This document shows, in pieces, positions 1 through 8,402 of a stretch of DNA of 64,000 bases. The number at the start of each line of letters is the position of its first letter. The first letter of the stretch is position 1. The notes beneath the pieces were generated by a model that was not told the DNA's origin, ran no database searches, and saw nothing but the letters and a program-made list of their open reading frames with translations. The DNA is from CAYRSS01 sp964426945 (GTDB taxonomy: Bacteria > Planctomycetota > Phycisphaerae > UBA1845): NCBI GenBank assembly GCA_964426945.1, contig CAYRSS010000008.1:55196-119195 (forward strand), given 5' to 3'. The translations under genes and the position numbers were made by a program.

Positions 1-1061
1 GCCGCCGCGATGGCGGAGAGGTAGGCCACGGGCGTGGCGATGATCAGTGCGCAGGGGCTGGCGACGATCAGCAGGGTGATCGCCCGGCGCGCCGCCTCTT
101 CGCCGCCCAGGCCGAACCCCAGCCAGGCGACCAGCCAGGTGGCGATGGTCGCGACAATCACCCCCGTCGAGTAGCTCGGACCGATCCGGTCGATGAGGCG
201 CTGCGTGCTGGTGCTCTGCTGTCGGGCCTCGCTGACCAGGGCCACGACGCGCGCGAGCGTCGTATCGGTCGGAGCCTTGGTGACCCGCACCAGCAGTCGC
301 CCGTCGCGGTTGTGGGTTCCCGCAAACACGGGGTCGCCCGCCGCGCGGTCCTGCGGGACTGACTCGCCGGTCAGCGCCGATTCGTCCACCGCCGAAGCGC
401 CGTCGATCACCTCGCCGTCGAGCGGGATCTTCTCCCCGGGGCGTACGAGTATCAGCCCGCCAATAGGGACGCTGCGCAGCGGCACACGGCGATAGTGGCC
501 CTCGTCGCGCGCGGCAGGTTCGCCGTCGGCAGTCTCCGCCAGCGTGGCCTCCTTCGGGGCCAGATCGCGCAGGGCGTGGATTGCGGCTTGCGTCCGGCCG
601 AGCGCGTAACCTTCCAATCCGCCCGAGAAGGCGAAGAGGAACAGCAGCAGTGCACCTTCAAACGGGCTTCCGATCGCAGCCGCAAGGACGGCGGCCAGCA
701 GCATCAGCACGTCAATATCGATCTGCAGCGCCCGCAGCGATTCCCAGACGGACTTGATCGCGGGCACCCCGGCGGCCGCGAAGCCCAGCAGCGTCAGCAA
801 GTGCTGCACCGGCAGCGGGCCGCCGGCGAGCTTCAGAATCCAGGCCGCCAGAAGCAGTGCTCCAGCGCCGAGCGCCGTGATGATTTCAACGTGGGCCTCG
901 ATCCGCTGGGCTGCGGGGGTGAGGAAGACGCCCGTCGCACCCTCGTCCGCGTCGATGACGGGCTCGTCGGCCAGAACGGGGTTGAAGACCTCCCGTCGCG
1001 GCGCGACGAAGCGGCCGAGCCGGCTTTTGCGGCGAGGCGTCTCGATATCGCGCTGCGTCAT
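1..1061 (-). CDS. Heavy-metal P1B-type ATPase, N-terminal part (runs off window)
   Basis: This is the N-terminal 353 residues of a metal-transporting P-type ATPase, an inner-membrane pump that exports a transition metal using ATP. Membrane helices are followed by the actuator motif TGES (SALTGESVP, about residue 230), and SPCAL is seen near residue 336 where P1B pumps carry their metal-binding CPx motif. SPC, rather than CPC, is typical of the P1B-4 class (Co/Zn/Fe-type specificity). No GMTCxxC metal-binding domain precedes the first helices, as in that class. The phosphorylation motif DKTGT lies beyond the left edge. The ATG overlaps the stop codon of the upstream gene (ATGA, 1058-1061), so the two are translationally coupled. 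The family call is firm; the metal is inferred. Confidence 0.93.
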   Translation of the reverse strand, partial: MTQRDIETPRRKSRLGRFVAPRREVFNPVLADEPVIDADEGATGVFLTPAAQRIEAHVEIITALGAGALLLAAWILKLAGGPLPVQHLLTLLGFAAAGVPAIKSVWESLRALQIDIDVLMLLAAVLAAAIGSPFEGALLLFLFAFSGGLEGYALGRTQAAIHALRDLAPKEATLAETADGEPAARDEGHYRRVPLRSVPIGGLILVRPGEKIPLDGEVIDGASAVDESALTGESVPQDRAAGDPVFAGTHNRDGRLLVRVTKAPTDTTLARVVALVSEARQQSTSTQRLIDRIGPSYSTGVIVATIATWLVAWLGFGLGGEEAARRAITLLIVASPCALIIATPVAYLSAIAA

Positions 1062-1852
1062 GGCGTCACCGAGCTGCCCGCGGTCAGCCACGCGGCCAGG
1101 AAGTGGGCCGTTCCCCCCGCGACCACGGCCAGGACCAGCGTACCGGCGAGCATGGCGACCGCACTGCGACCTGTCGTGCGACCCGTCAGCCAGGCAATCA
1201 GCGCGGCCATGACCGTGCCTGCGCCGATCATCCACCATCGTTCGCCGCCCGGGCCCAGCAACCACAGCGGAAGCGTCAGCACGAGCCCCGCGGCGGCCGC
1301 CGCCGCGAAGTTCCACAGCCCCACGGCCAGGGGATGATTCATGTGGTGCATCGACAGGCCGAGTTCCTCCTCCATCATGACTTTCAGGAGTCGGTCGTCG
1401 TCGGAGGCGAGCGTGTCGACGATCTGCGTGAGTAGCGGTTCGCGGAAGCCCTTCGCCGCGTAGAGGGCGCGCAGTTCGTCGCATTCGTGGTCGAAGTTTT
1501 CGCGGATTTCGCGACGCTCGCGTTGAAGCTCGGCGGCAAACCAGGCGATCTGGGCGGCCGTCGCGCGTCCCGTGCCCACGGCGTAAACGAGCGCGATGCA
1601 CACGGCCAGCGCGACGAGCAGCGGGGCGTGCATAACGTGGTTCGTGGTCGACTCGAGCAGCACCCAGACGATCCAGATCAGCAGGAGGGCATCCCGCGCT
1701 GAGACGAGTATGCGCCGCCAGTCATCGACGGGGCCGAGGTGCGCCTCGCCCGCCAGCATTGTGCGGGCGCGGCGACGCGCTTCGCCGACGTGGTCGGCAA
1801 TGTCGAGAGGCTCGCGGCTGTCGCCCGCGGGCTGCTGGGCGGGTGTTACCAT
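1058..1852 (-). CDS. VIT1/CCC1-like membrane protein
   Basis: A 264-residue membrane protein resembling the VIT1/CCC1 family of Fe/Mn transporters. The central cytosolic stretch, about residues 120-170 (ELQRERREIRE, then a run ending MMEEELGL), is the typical helical metal-binding insert. Three hydrophobic helices follow (about residues 175-260). The N-terminal half has two hydrophobic helices but lacks the usual first-helix signature of functional VIT proteins, so transport is not certain. It overlaps the P-type ATPase downstream by 4 bp, which suggests one metal-homeostasis operon, possibly iron or manganese. The start is the first ATG; nothing upstream on this strand is coding. Confidence 0.75.
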   Translation of the reverse strand: MVTPAQQPAGDSREPLDIADHVGEARRRARTMLAGEAHLGPVDDWRRILVSARDALLLIWIVWVLLESTTNHVMHAPLLVALAVCIALVYAVGTGRATAAQIAWFAAELQRERREIRENFDHECDELRALYAAKGFREPLLTQIVDTLASDDDRLLKVMMEEELGLSMHHMNHPLAVGLWNFAAAAAAGLVLTLPLWLLGPGGERWWMIGAGTVMAALIAWLTGRTTGRSAVAMLAGTLVLAVVAGGTAHFLAAWLTAGSSVTP

Positions 1853-1897
1853 GCGCCCACAGCATAGCGCGCCGTCGCCACGCGGGAAACGGGGAGG

Positions 1898-4432
1898 TCA
1901 GGAACCCGGCCCTTCGAAATGCGGAATCAGGTCGAGCCAGTCGGCGAGCTCTACCACGCCGCCCTGGCCGCCCAGGTCGAAGGTCTGGCACTTGGGGTTG
2001 GTGTAGGCGCCGAAGCAGCGCTGCAGGTGGGTGATGTCGTACAGGTCTACATCGCCGTCAAAGTCGCTGTCGCCGGGAGAGCCGTTCCAGATGCAGGCCT
2101 GCGAGGCCTCGTCGCACCAGGCGCCGTCGGCGCAGGGTTCGCCGAGGCTCATGCAGGCGCCGTCCAGGCAGACCTCCTGTCCGTTGCAGAACACCCGGTC
2201 GTCGCACTCCAGCGGTTCGCCCGCGACGCAGACCCCCTCCGAGCAGGAGTCCCCTACCGTGCACGGGTCACCGTCGCTGCAGGGGCCGCTGTTCTTGGGA
2301 TCAAAGCGGCAGTTTCCCGTGACGCAGCGGTTCTCGGTGCAGGGGTCGCCGTCGTCGCAGTCCGACGCTTCGTCGCACTCGCTGCCGGTGCAGGCGATGA
2401 ACACGGAGCCCGGGCCCTCCTCTTCCCGGAAACCGCCGATCCGCACCAGGTAGCTGTTGCCCGCGACGCCGGGGAAGGCCAGCACCGACTGCAGGCCGCA
2501 GCCGTCATCGTTGCAGGCGATCGCCGAGGCTCCGGCCGGACAGCCGCAGCCCTCGTAGACCGCCACCTTGGTGTCGTAGAGCGCGTTGCACAGGTCCACG
2601 GTCACCAGCCCCGTGCAGGAGGCGGTGTAACAGTACCAGACATCCTGCGAGACCTGGCTGTTGTTGAAGAACGTGCAGATGCCCGGCTCCGACGGGCCGT
2701 CGGTCGTCGCGCCGGTGGTGTCGAAAAAGGTCTCGCCATCACCGACGGGCACCGTGTTCACACATTCGTCGTTGGAGGGGCAGATCGGGGCGTCAATCGT
2801 CAGCACGCCCTGGCCGCTCTCTCCCGCGTAGCCGCCGACGCGAATGAGATAGTCCTGCCCCTCCATCATCGTGAAGAACAGCGCCGACTGGAGGCTGGCG
2901 GGGCCGCAGAAGCTGCTGTCATGGTCGCAGTGCAGGGCGGAAGGTCCGGCGGGGCAGCCGGCTCCCTCATAAACGGCCAGCATCGTATCGAAAGAGGTAC
3001 CGCAGAGGCGGATGCTGGCCTGCCCCGTACATGGCGCGTGGTAGCGGAACCAGACGTCCTTGTAGAGCTGCCCGTCGTCGCCCGGGTTGCAGGTGCTGCC
3101 CTCGTTGGGGCCGTCGGTGGTGGCGCCGACCGTCGTGAAGTTATAGGCGCCCTCGGTCAGCACGATCGCGTTGGCGCAGCTGTTGTTGCCGGTCAGCGGT
3201 TCGAAGCGGCAGTCCGCCCCGCAGCCGTCGCCGGGCAGGGTACCGCCATCGTCACACTGCTCGGGGCCCTCGATCAGGCCGTTGCCGCACTCGCCGTAGA
3301 TCGAGAAGGCACCGGCGAGGTCGTCCGCATGCAAGTCGCGCGGATCGAGGTTGCACGAAGTCGTGCCGCCGTACATCGTCGCATCAGCGATGAGCGAGTG
3401 TCCAAGCCCGAGGCCGTGGCCGAATTCGTGCGTCGCGACCGCCTTCAGGTCGAACGTGCCGGCGGGGCAGCTCGCCGTGTGCCCGGCCCAGAATGAGAAG
3501 TGAAAGTTGTTCAGGCGGATGTCCCACTCGACCAGGCGCTGGCTCTGGAAGCACCAGAACACGGTGCCGGCGACAATGTCGCTGCTCATCTGGCCGCTGT
3601 GATCGAAGAGCACGACATTCTGCCCGTCGAAACCGGCCTGGGCGGTGGTTGATGTGCCGCCGTAGGTGAACTCGAAGTTGGTACCAATCGCGTTCCAGAC
3701 GGATTCGCCGAAGCGGATCGCTGCGATCTGCTGCGACCCGTTGCCGCAGTGCGGCCCCGCGCAGTTGGTGTTAATGCGATAGGGCTCGCCCATCGGCTGG
3801 GGGATGTGCGTCCAGTTACACTGAAGCGTGGCGAAGCGGAGCGGATCGGGGAGGGTGAATTCGCCTTCGTAGCTGGTGACCGTCTGAGGCACGACGACCT
3901 CGGGTAGCGCGGCCTGGATTTCTTCGATCAGGCTCGCCAGCGGCCGCATCGTGGACTCTGCAATCCCCGGCGGCCCGCCTTCGGTCTGGACCACGAGCAC
4001 ACCGTCGGTAAGGAATGCGCCTTGGTACGCCCCGACGAGCCGGTTCTCCGGACCCGCCAGGAAGAGCAGGGCATGGTCACCCGCGACCAGCGTGGGGTGC
4101 TCGCCGGAGAAGGCGCTCAGGTCGCCCACGGTACCGCCCGGCATTTGCAGATGGAGGGAAACAGGCCCGCTTCCCTTGAGGTTGTCCGTGACTGAGAAGG
4201 CGACGACCGAGTCGATCATGTGGCCGGCGGGCGTCCAATCCGAGACGACCCCGATCACGTCGCCGACGACGATTCGGTCTGCCTCGACGGCAAGCTGCGC
4301 GACGTTCTTCTCTACGACCATCGCCTGGAGCCGGGCGACGCCGAACAGCGTGACGATCAGCGCGGAGCGGAGGGCGCTGCGTCCCCTGCGCTGTCCGGCC
4401 CGGCCGCCCTGTGCGGTGCTCGCTATGCTCAT
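1898..4432 (-). CDS. Secreted matrixin-type zinc metalloprotease with cysteine-rich and dockerin-like modules
   Basis: An 844-residue secreted multidomain protein. An arginine-rich start followed by the hydrophobic run ALIVTLFGVARLQA looks like a signal peptide. The catalytic zinc site HEFGHGLGLGH (about residue 334) fits the matrixin/metzincin consensus HExxHxxGxxH. Next come a DUF4215/Myxo_disulph-like module (CGNGLIEGPEQCDDG, about 378-408), two homologous modules of about 130 residues (each with a TTDGP motif and a conserved CxxSFDT/CNALYDT region, about 414-684), a CDDGDPCTxNxC cysteine-rich stretch (about 686-784) and a C-terminal dockerin-like pair of calcium loops (DSDFDGDVDLYD). The ATG at 4432 has the purine-rich GGGGAAGAGG upstream. 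An in-frame ATG at 4483 would add 17 residues but fits a signal peptide less well. Substrate unknown. Confidence 0.9.
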   Translation of the reverse strand: MSIASTAQGGRAGQRRGRSALRSALIVTLFGVARLQAMVVEKNVAQLAVEADRIVVGDVIGVVSDWTPAGHMIDSVVAFSVTDNLKGSGPVSLHLQMPGGTVGDLSAFSGEHPTLVAGDHALLFLAGPENRLVGAYQGAFLTDGVLVVQTEGGPPGIAESTMRPLASLIEEIQAALPEVVVPQTVTSYEGEFTLPDPLRFATLQCNWTHIPQPMGEPYRINTNCAGPHCGNGSQQIAAIRFGESVWNAIGTNFEFTYGGTSTTAQAGFDGQNVVLFDHSGQMSSDIVAGTVFWCFQSQRLVEWDIRLNNFHFSFWAGHTASCPAGTFDLKAVATHEFGHGLGLGHSLIADATMYGGTTSCNLDPRDLHADDLAGAFSIYGECGNGLIEGPEQCDDGGTLPGDGCGADCRFEPLTGNNSCANAIVLTEGAYNFTTVGATTDGPNEGSTCNPGDDGQLYKDVWFRYHAPCTGQASIRLCGTSFDTMLAVYEGAGCPAGPSALHCDHDSSFCGPASLQSALFFTMMEGQDYLIRVGGYAGESGQGVLTIDAPICPSNDECVNTVPVGDGETFFDTTGATTDGPSEPGICTFFNNSQVSQDVWYCYTASCTGLVTVDLCNALYDTKVAVYEGCGCPAGASAIACNDDGCGLQSVLAFPGVAGNSYLVRIGGFREEEGPGSVFIACTGSECDEASDCDDGDPCTENRCVTGNCRFDPKNSGPCSDGDPCTVGDSCSEGVCVAGEPLECDDRVFCNGQEVCLDGACMSLGEPCADGAWCDEASQACIWNGSPGDSDFDGDVDLYDITHLQRCFGAYTNPKCQTFDLGGQGGVVELADWLDLIPHFEGPGS

Positions 4433-4917
4433 GGAAAAGCGGCCTCTTCCCCGGCGAGGCTGCGAAGCTTCGCCGCGGCGCATATCGTCATCCCCGCGCG
4501 CTGTGCAACTCGCGGTTCGACCGGTTGAAAAAGCGAGGAGACTTCAAGGGAGGACGGTCGCGGCGTGTCGCGGTCCGCCCCCACAATCCGGTACGAATCG
4601 GCGTGCGTCCCGCAACCGATGCGCGGCTCCCCGAGCCATCAAACCATACCCCCCCTAGACGGACCTCGATTATGAAGGATCGCTGCCGCCGATTCAAGGG
4701 ACCGATAAAGCCGCAGTGGATTCGGCCTGTCAGATTCTGTCGGTTCCGCTTGCGGTCGGGAGCCGGGATCGGCGACCCTGTCGCGGTCGGGCGCACTGGC
4801 GGTCAGTCGCCGCGCTTTTTTCAGATTTCGTTGTCGATCGGCGTGCCACCCGGGCGTCGATCCCGTAGAGCCGGTCGTGTGATCGGCTGACCGACTCCCG
4901 ATTCGGAGAGAAGACCG
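4433..4917. other. 485-bp divergent intergenic region
   Basis: No convincing gene. It separates the minus-strand metalloprotease from the plus-strand YCII gene and so should hold both promoters, but I see no clear -35/-10 pair. It contains the hairpin-plus-T-run listed at 4791-4821 and the YCII ribosome binding site (GGAGAG, just before 4918). Confidence 0.5.
4791..4821 (+). terminator. Short GC hairpin followed by six T: terminator or attenuator
   Basis: GCGC + ACT bulge + GGCG (4791-4801), loop GTCAGT, then CGCC + GCGC (4808-4815), followed by T6 (4816-4821) on the plus strand. There is no plus-strand gene upstream, so it would end an unannotated short transcript or act as an attenuator about 100 bp before the YCII gene. 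The stem is short and bulged, so confidence is limited. Confidence 0.4.
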
Positions 4918-5277
4918 ATGCAGTACATGCTCCTGATTCACTCGGACGAAGGCTCTTACGCCAACATGACGGAGGCCGAAGGCAAGCAGCTCATGGACGG
5001 GTACTGGAAGTTCACGACGGAGCTTCAGGCCGCGGGTGGGCTCGTCGCTTCCCACCGCCTGCAGCCCACGCACACCGCCACGACCGTCCGCGTCCGCAAG
5101 GGCGAGACCATGCTCACCGACGGCCCGTTCGCCGAGACGAAGGAGCAGTTCGGCGGTTACTACCTCATCAACGCGGCCAACCTCGACGAGGCGATCAAGT
5201 GGGCGTCGAAGATCCCCACGGCCAAGTATGGCTGTGTCGAGGTCCGGCCCATCTGGGAGATGGGCGGCGAGGGCTGA
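4918..5277 (+). CDS. YCII/DGPF-domain protein
   Basis: A 119-residue cytosolic protein of the YCII-related family. It shows the hallmark DGPFAETKE motif (about residues 64-72) and the N-terminal MQYMLLIHSDE strand typical of the family. These ferredoxin-like alpha/beta-barrel proteins are very often encoded next to ECF42 sigma factors; here that sigma factor lies two genes downstream on the same strand. The biochemical role of DGPF proteins is not established. The start has GGAGAG 8 bases upstream. Family assignment is firm; function is unknown. Confidence 0.93.
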   Translation: MQYMLLIHSDEGSYANMTEAEGKQLMDGYWKFTTELQAAGGLVASHRLQPTHTATTVRVRKGETMLTDGPFAETKEQFGGYYLINAANLDEAIKWASKIPTAKYGCVEVRPIWEMGGEG

Positions 5278-5316
5278 CGAGCTCTGCCATGCGGCGGCCG
5301 CGCGGCTGCCGATCCC

Positions 5317-5359
5317 CCGCGGGTACCCGGCCGGCGCGTGGCCGGCCGGGTACCCGCGG
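5317..5359. repeat. Near-perfect 19-bp inverted repeat (hairpin) between two genes
   Basis: Bases 5317-5335 pair with 5341-5359 over 19 bp without mismatch, leaving a 5-base loop (GCGTG). The arms are almost entirely G and C (core GGGTACCC). No T-run follows on either strand, so it is not a classical intrinsic terminator. Its position, 40 bp after the YCII stop and 25 bp before the next start, suggests an mRNA processing, stabilising or attenuating element. Confidence 0.8.
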
Positions 5360-5384
5360 CGACCCCCCAGAGCCGAGGTGCCAC

Positions 5385-5918
5385 ATGCTTCGAAAGCAGA
5401 TCCTGGCCTTGACTGCGCTGGCCTTCGTGGCGAGCGCGACCATGTATGCGCTGGCCGCTGAGGATTCCAAGCCGACTGCTCCCGCCCGCCCCAGCCTCGA
5501 CACGATCAAGCAGTTCGTCGGCGACTGGTATCGCGTGGGCGACGACGGGAAAGTCATCGAGGAGGTCGTTTCCGTCATCAAGCCTACCGCCGGCGGCAGC
5601 GCGGTCATCGAGACCCTCTTCCCCGGCAGCGATCACGAGATGATTACGATGTACATCCAGGAGGGTGAGGACCTCACCCTCATCCACTACTGCGTGATGG
5701 GCAATCAGCCGAAACTGCGGGCGGAGTTCGAGGGCGATCCGTCGCGCATCGTCTATCGCTGCCTGGGCGGTTCGAACCTCAAGTCCGAAAACGACGGTCA
5801 CATGCACGAGGGCCGCGTCCGCATCGTCGAGAAGGACCGGCTCAAGACCGAGTGGAAGATGTTCGAGGGCGGCAACGTGACCCACACGGCGGCGTTCGAG
5901 CTCGTCCGCAAGCGTTAG
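5385..5918 (+). CDS. Small secreted protein of unknown function
   Basis: A 177-residue protein with a good signal peptide (basic MLRK, hydrophobic ILALTALAFVASATMYALA, cleavage near ALAAED). The mature part has the pattern of a beta-barrel of about 150 residues: FVGDWYRVGDDGKVIEE at the start, then alternating strands ending in THTAAFELVRKR. This recalls DUF1579-type and lipocalin-like barrels, but I would not assign a family from sight. The ATG at 5385 is preferred because GAGGTG lies just upstream and the signal peptide begins there; the frame stays open further upstream without features. It sits between the YCII gene and the ECF sigma gene and is probably part of that regulated module. Confidence 0.75.
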   Translation: MLRKQILALTALAFVASATMYALAAEDSKPTAPARPSLDTIKQFVGDWYRVGDDGKVIEEVVSVIKPTAGGSAVIETLFPGSDHEMITMYIQEGEDLTLIHYCVMGNQPKLRAEFEGDPSRIVYRCLGGSNLKSENDGHMHEGRVRIVEKDRLKTEWKMFEGGNVTHTAAFELVRKR

Positions 5919-5954
5919 CGGGCGCCGGCCGACGCGGAAAGGTGATCGCCCACG

Positions 5955-7202
5955 ATGATGGCCGCGCTGCGGACCGTTGAGCAGGTCTTCCGCGAGGAGT
6001 CCGGGAGGATTCTGGCGACGCTCATCCGCATCGTGGGCGATTTTGATCTCGCCGACGAGGCCATGCAGGACGCCTTCACCGCGGCCGCCGCGCAGTGGCC
6101 CGCGGGTGGCGTGCCCGACAATCCCGGCGCGTGGATCATGACGACCGCGCGGCGCAAGGCGATTGACCGCATCCGCCGGCGCCGACGCGGCCGCGCCGGC
6201 GAACTCGACCTCGCCGCCGACCAGCCCGCGGGGGATCGCTTCGACGAACTCACGGAGGAGCGCATGGACTGCAGCGTGGCGGACGACCGCCTGCGCCTCA
6301 TCTTCACCTGCTGCCATCCCGCCATCCGGCAGGAAGCCCAGGTGGCCCTGACGTTGCACACGCTGGGCGGGCTCACGACGCCGGAGATCGCAAGGGCCTT
6401 CCTGCTGCCCGCGGCGACGCTGGCGCAGCGCCTCGTTCGGGCGAAGCGGAAGATCCGAGACGCCCGCATCCCCTACGAGGTGCCCCCGGATCATCTTCTT
6501 CCCGAGCGCGTGCCGTCGGTGCTGGCGGTGCTCTACCTGATCTTCAACGAGGGTTATTCAGCGACCGGCGGCGACGACCTTGTCCGCCAGGAACTTTGCC
6601 GCGAGGCGATCCGCCTGGGGCGAATCCTTGCAACGCTGATGCCCGACGAGCCGGAGGTGCTGGGCCTGCTGGCGCTCATGCTCCTGCAGGATTCGCGCCA
6701 CGCGGCACGTTGCTCTCCTGAGGGCGACCTGGTGCTGCTTGAGGACCAGGACCGCGGCCTGTGGGATCCGCAGCGCATCACGGAAGGGCGCGCCCTGGTC
6801 GAGCGAGCCTTGCGTCTCGGGGGCGCCGGGTTTTACAGCGTGCAGGCCGCCATCGCCGCCCTCCACGCCGACGCGGCGACTCCGGCGCAGACCGACTGGG
6901 TGCAGATCACCGCCCTCTATGGCGTGCTGCTGCGCCTGTTCCCTTCGCCGGTCGTGGCGCTCAACCGGGCCATCGCCGTCGCCATGGCCGAGGGGCCGGA
7001 GGAGGGGTTGCGACTGGTGGAGGAACTGGGTCGCGGCGGCGAGCTCGCCGATTATCTGTTCTATCACGCGACGCGCGCCGATCTTCACCGGCGGCTGGGC
7101 CACCGCGACGAAGCGCGCGCCGCGTACGCCCGGGCGCTGGAACTGGCGGGCAACACCTCGGAGCGGCGCTTTCTGATGCGGCGGCTCGCGGAGTGCGGCT
7201 GA
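5955..7202 (+). CDS. ECF42-type RNA polymerase sigma factor with C-terminal helical extension
   Basis: A 415-residue extracytoplasmic-function sigma factor. Region 2 lies at about residues 8-80 (FREESGRILATLIRI, then AWIMTTARRKAIDRIRRRRR), and region 4 at about 115-180 (FTCCHPAIRQEAQVAL, LTTPEIARAFL). A C-terminal extension of about 230 residues (from VPSVLAVLYLIFNEGYSA, ending in TPR-like HRRLGHRDEARAAYARALEL) is diagnostic of the ECF42/DUF6596 group. ECF42 factors lack a classical anti-sigma factor; the extension itself is thought to regulate activity, and DGPF proteins are their usual neighbours, as here. Starts are possible at 5955 or 5958 (two Met). Target promoters are not identified. 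Confidence 0.95.
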   Translation: MMAALRTVEQVFREESGRILATLIRIVGDFDLADEAMQDAFTAAAAQWPAGGVPDNPGAWIMTTARRKAIDRIRRRRRGRAGELDLAADQPAGDRFDELTEERMDCSVADDRLRLIFTCCHPAIRQEAQVALTLHTLGGLTTPEIARAFLLPAATLAQRLVRAKRKIRDARIPYEVPPDHLLPERVPSVLAVLYLIFNEGYSATGGDDLVRQELCREAIRLGRILATLMPDEPEVLGLLALMLLQDSRHAARCSPEGDLVLLEDQDRGLWDPQRITEGRALVERALRLGGAGFYSVQAAIAALHADAATPAQTDWVQITALYGVLLRLFPSPVVALNRAIAVAMAEGPEEGLRLVEELGRGGELADYLFYHATRADLHRRLGHRDEARAAYARALELAGNTSERRFLMRRLAECG

Positions 7203-7324
7203 GGCCGGCCTGCGTTCGCCGCGCTTGCTCCCGCCGCGCGGCAGGCTACCATCGATGGTTGTCCAGGCGGTCGGGTCGGTCACCGCGCGGGCGATCGATC
7301 GCCGCCGCATTCGCGAGGTCCACC

Positions 7325-7720
7325 ATGAACCGAATCTGCTTCTGCCTCCTGCTCGTGACAACGCTGTGTCTTCCCGCCTGCCGAAAGCACCGGCTGGTCA
7401 ACCCCGATCCGATCGCCGCGGCCTCGTCCCAGGCTGCGACGCGCGACGCGATCCTCGCCGGCATGAAGACCGAGCATTGGATCGCGAAGGACGACAAGCC
7501 CGGGACGATTCACGCGGCGCGCAGCATCAAGGGCAAGCACGACATGGAGGTGGCGATCACCTACGACGACGAAAACGTCGCCCTCGCGTACAAGGACAGC
7601 CGCAACCTCGACTACCAGGTCAAGGACGGCGTCGAGTACATCCACGGCAATTACGGCGTCTGGATCAACCGCCTGTGGTGGCAGATCCAGGTGGAGCTCT
7701 CAGCGAAGCGCACGGAGTGA
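7325..7720 (+). CDS. Lipoprotein, paralogue of the next gene
   Basis: A 131-residue protein with a lipoprotein signal peptide: MNRICFCLLLVTTLCLPAC, with the lipobox LPAC giving Cys19. The mature domain (about residues 36-125) aligns along its length with the lipoprotein at 7954-8352. Shared features are AATRDAIL/AATREAIV, KPGTIHA/EPGVIHA, KHDMEVAITYD/KHSLTVAITWD, ALAYKDSRNL/ALAYEASRNL and YIHGNYGVWI/TIHKNYMIWV. I do not recognise a named family. The ATG has GAGGT 8 bases upstream. It is probably anchored in the outer membrane. It lies just after the ECF42 gene and could be under its control. Confidence 0.8.
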   Translation: MNRICFCLLLVTTLCLPACRKHRLVNPDPIAAASSQAATRDAILAGMKTEHWIAKDDKPGTIHAARSIKGKHDMEVAITYDDENVALAYKDSRNLDYQVKDGVEYIHGNYGVWINRLWWQIQVELSAKRTE

Positions 7721-7811
7721 CACTCGCGACGCCGTGACGGCGGTTCGTGGTTGAGGTGTAAGGGTAATCCCCTACGGGTTTCCCCCACACAGATCTCCCA
7801 GTTCTGCGCGG

Positions 7812-7846
7812 ACCCGCGCGGCTCGAGAGGCCGCGCGGGTTTCTTC
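7812..7846 (+). terminator. Intrinsic terminator between the two lipoprotein genes
   Basis: An 11-bp perfect GC-rich stem (7812-7822 with 7830-7840), a 7-base loop and then the T-rich tract TTTCTTC on the plus strand. It lies about 90 bp after the first lipoprotein stop and 110 bp before the second start, so the two paralogues may be separately transcribed. Confidence 0.7.
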
Positions 7847-7953
7847 GTCAATTCCACTTGTAATCGCGCATGTCATGACTACCGTGATCCGCCATTACGG
7901 CGTCGGCGGCGCTGCCCGCGCGGGCGCGCGCCGAGCCGCTGCGAGGTCATGCC

Positions 7954-8352
7954 ATGAAGCGTTCCACCCTGTTCTGTCTGTTGTTGGCGACGTCCCTCCT
8001 GCCCGCCTGTCGCACGACGCGGCTGGTCAGTCCCAAGCCGGTGGCCCCGGCGCCCACGACCGCGGCCACGCGCGAAGCGATCGTGCTCGCGCTGGAGCAG
8101 AATGATTGGCTGTTGAAGGCCGAGGAGCCCGGAGTCATTCACGCCAGGCGCGACATCGGCAGCAAGCATTCGTTGACCGTGGCCATCACCTGGGACGAGC
8201 AGCAGGTCGCGCTTGCCTACGAGGCGAGCCGCAACCTGAAGTATCACCGCACGGAGCGCGGCCGCGAGACCATCCACAAGAATTACATGATCTGGGTGAA
8301 GGAACTGATGCGGGCGATCAAGTCCGAAACGGCCCGACTGCGCAAGAAATAG
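7954..8352 (+). CDS. Lipoprotein, tandem paralogue
   Basis: A 132-residue lipoprotein (MKRSTLFCLLLATSLLPAC, lipobox LPAC, Cys19), paralogous along its whole mature length to the gene at 7325-7720. After the lipidated Cys comes a proline/alanine-rich linker (SPKPVAPAPTTAATRE), then a compact alpha/beta domain ending in a basic tail (ETARLRKK). The 233-bp spacer holds a terminator. Function unknown; the pair is an evident local duplication that has diverged to roughly half identity by eye. Confidence 0.82.
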   Translation: MKRSTLFCLLLATSLLPACRTTRLVSPKPVAPAPTTAATREAIVLALEQNDWLLKAEEPGVIHARRDIGSKHSLTVAITWDEQQVALAYEASRNLKYHRTERGRETIHKNYMIWVKELMRAIKSETARLRKK

Positions 8353-8362
8353 CGCGGCCCAC

Positions 8363-8402
8363 GCCCACGCCGGCCTGGTCACAGCCAGGCCGGCGTATGG
8401 GC
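8363..8402. terminator. Bidirectional hairpin between convergent operons
   Basis: A 12-bp perfect stem (8367-8378 with 8385-8396, loop TCACAG) extended by four further pairs (8363-8366 with 8399-8402, AT bulge). It lies between the plus-strand lipoprotein stop (8352) and the end of minus-strand hypB, and its loop contains the hypB stop codon. There is no T-run, so it would act as a factor-assisted terminator or 3'-end stabiliser for both transcripts. Confidence 0.6.

Noticed and set aside
5280..5384. Intrinsic terminator at the 19-bp palindrome
   Set aside because: No T-run on either strand follows the hairpin, so it is listed as an inverted repeat only.
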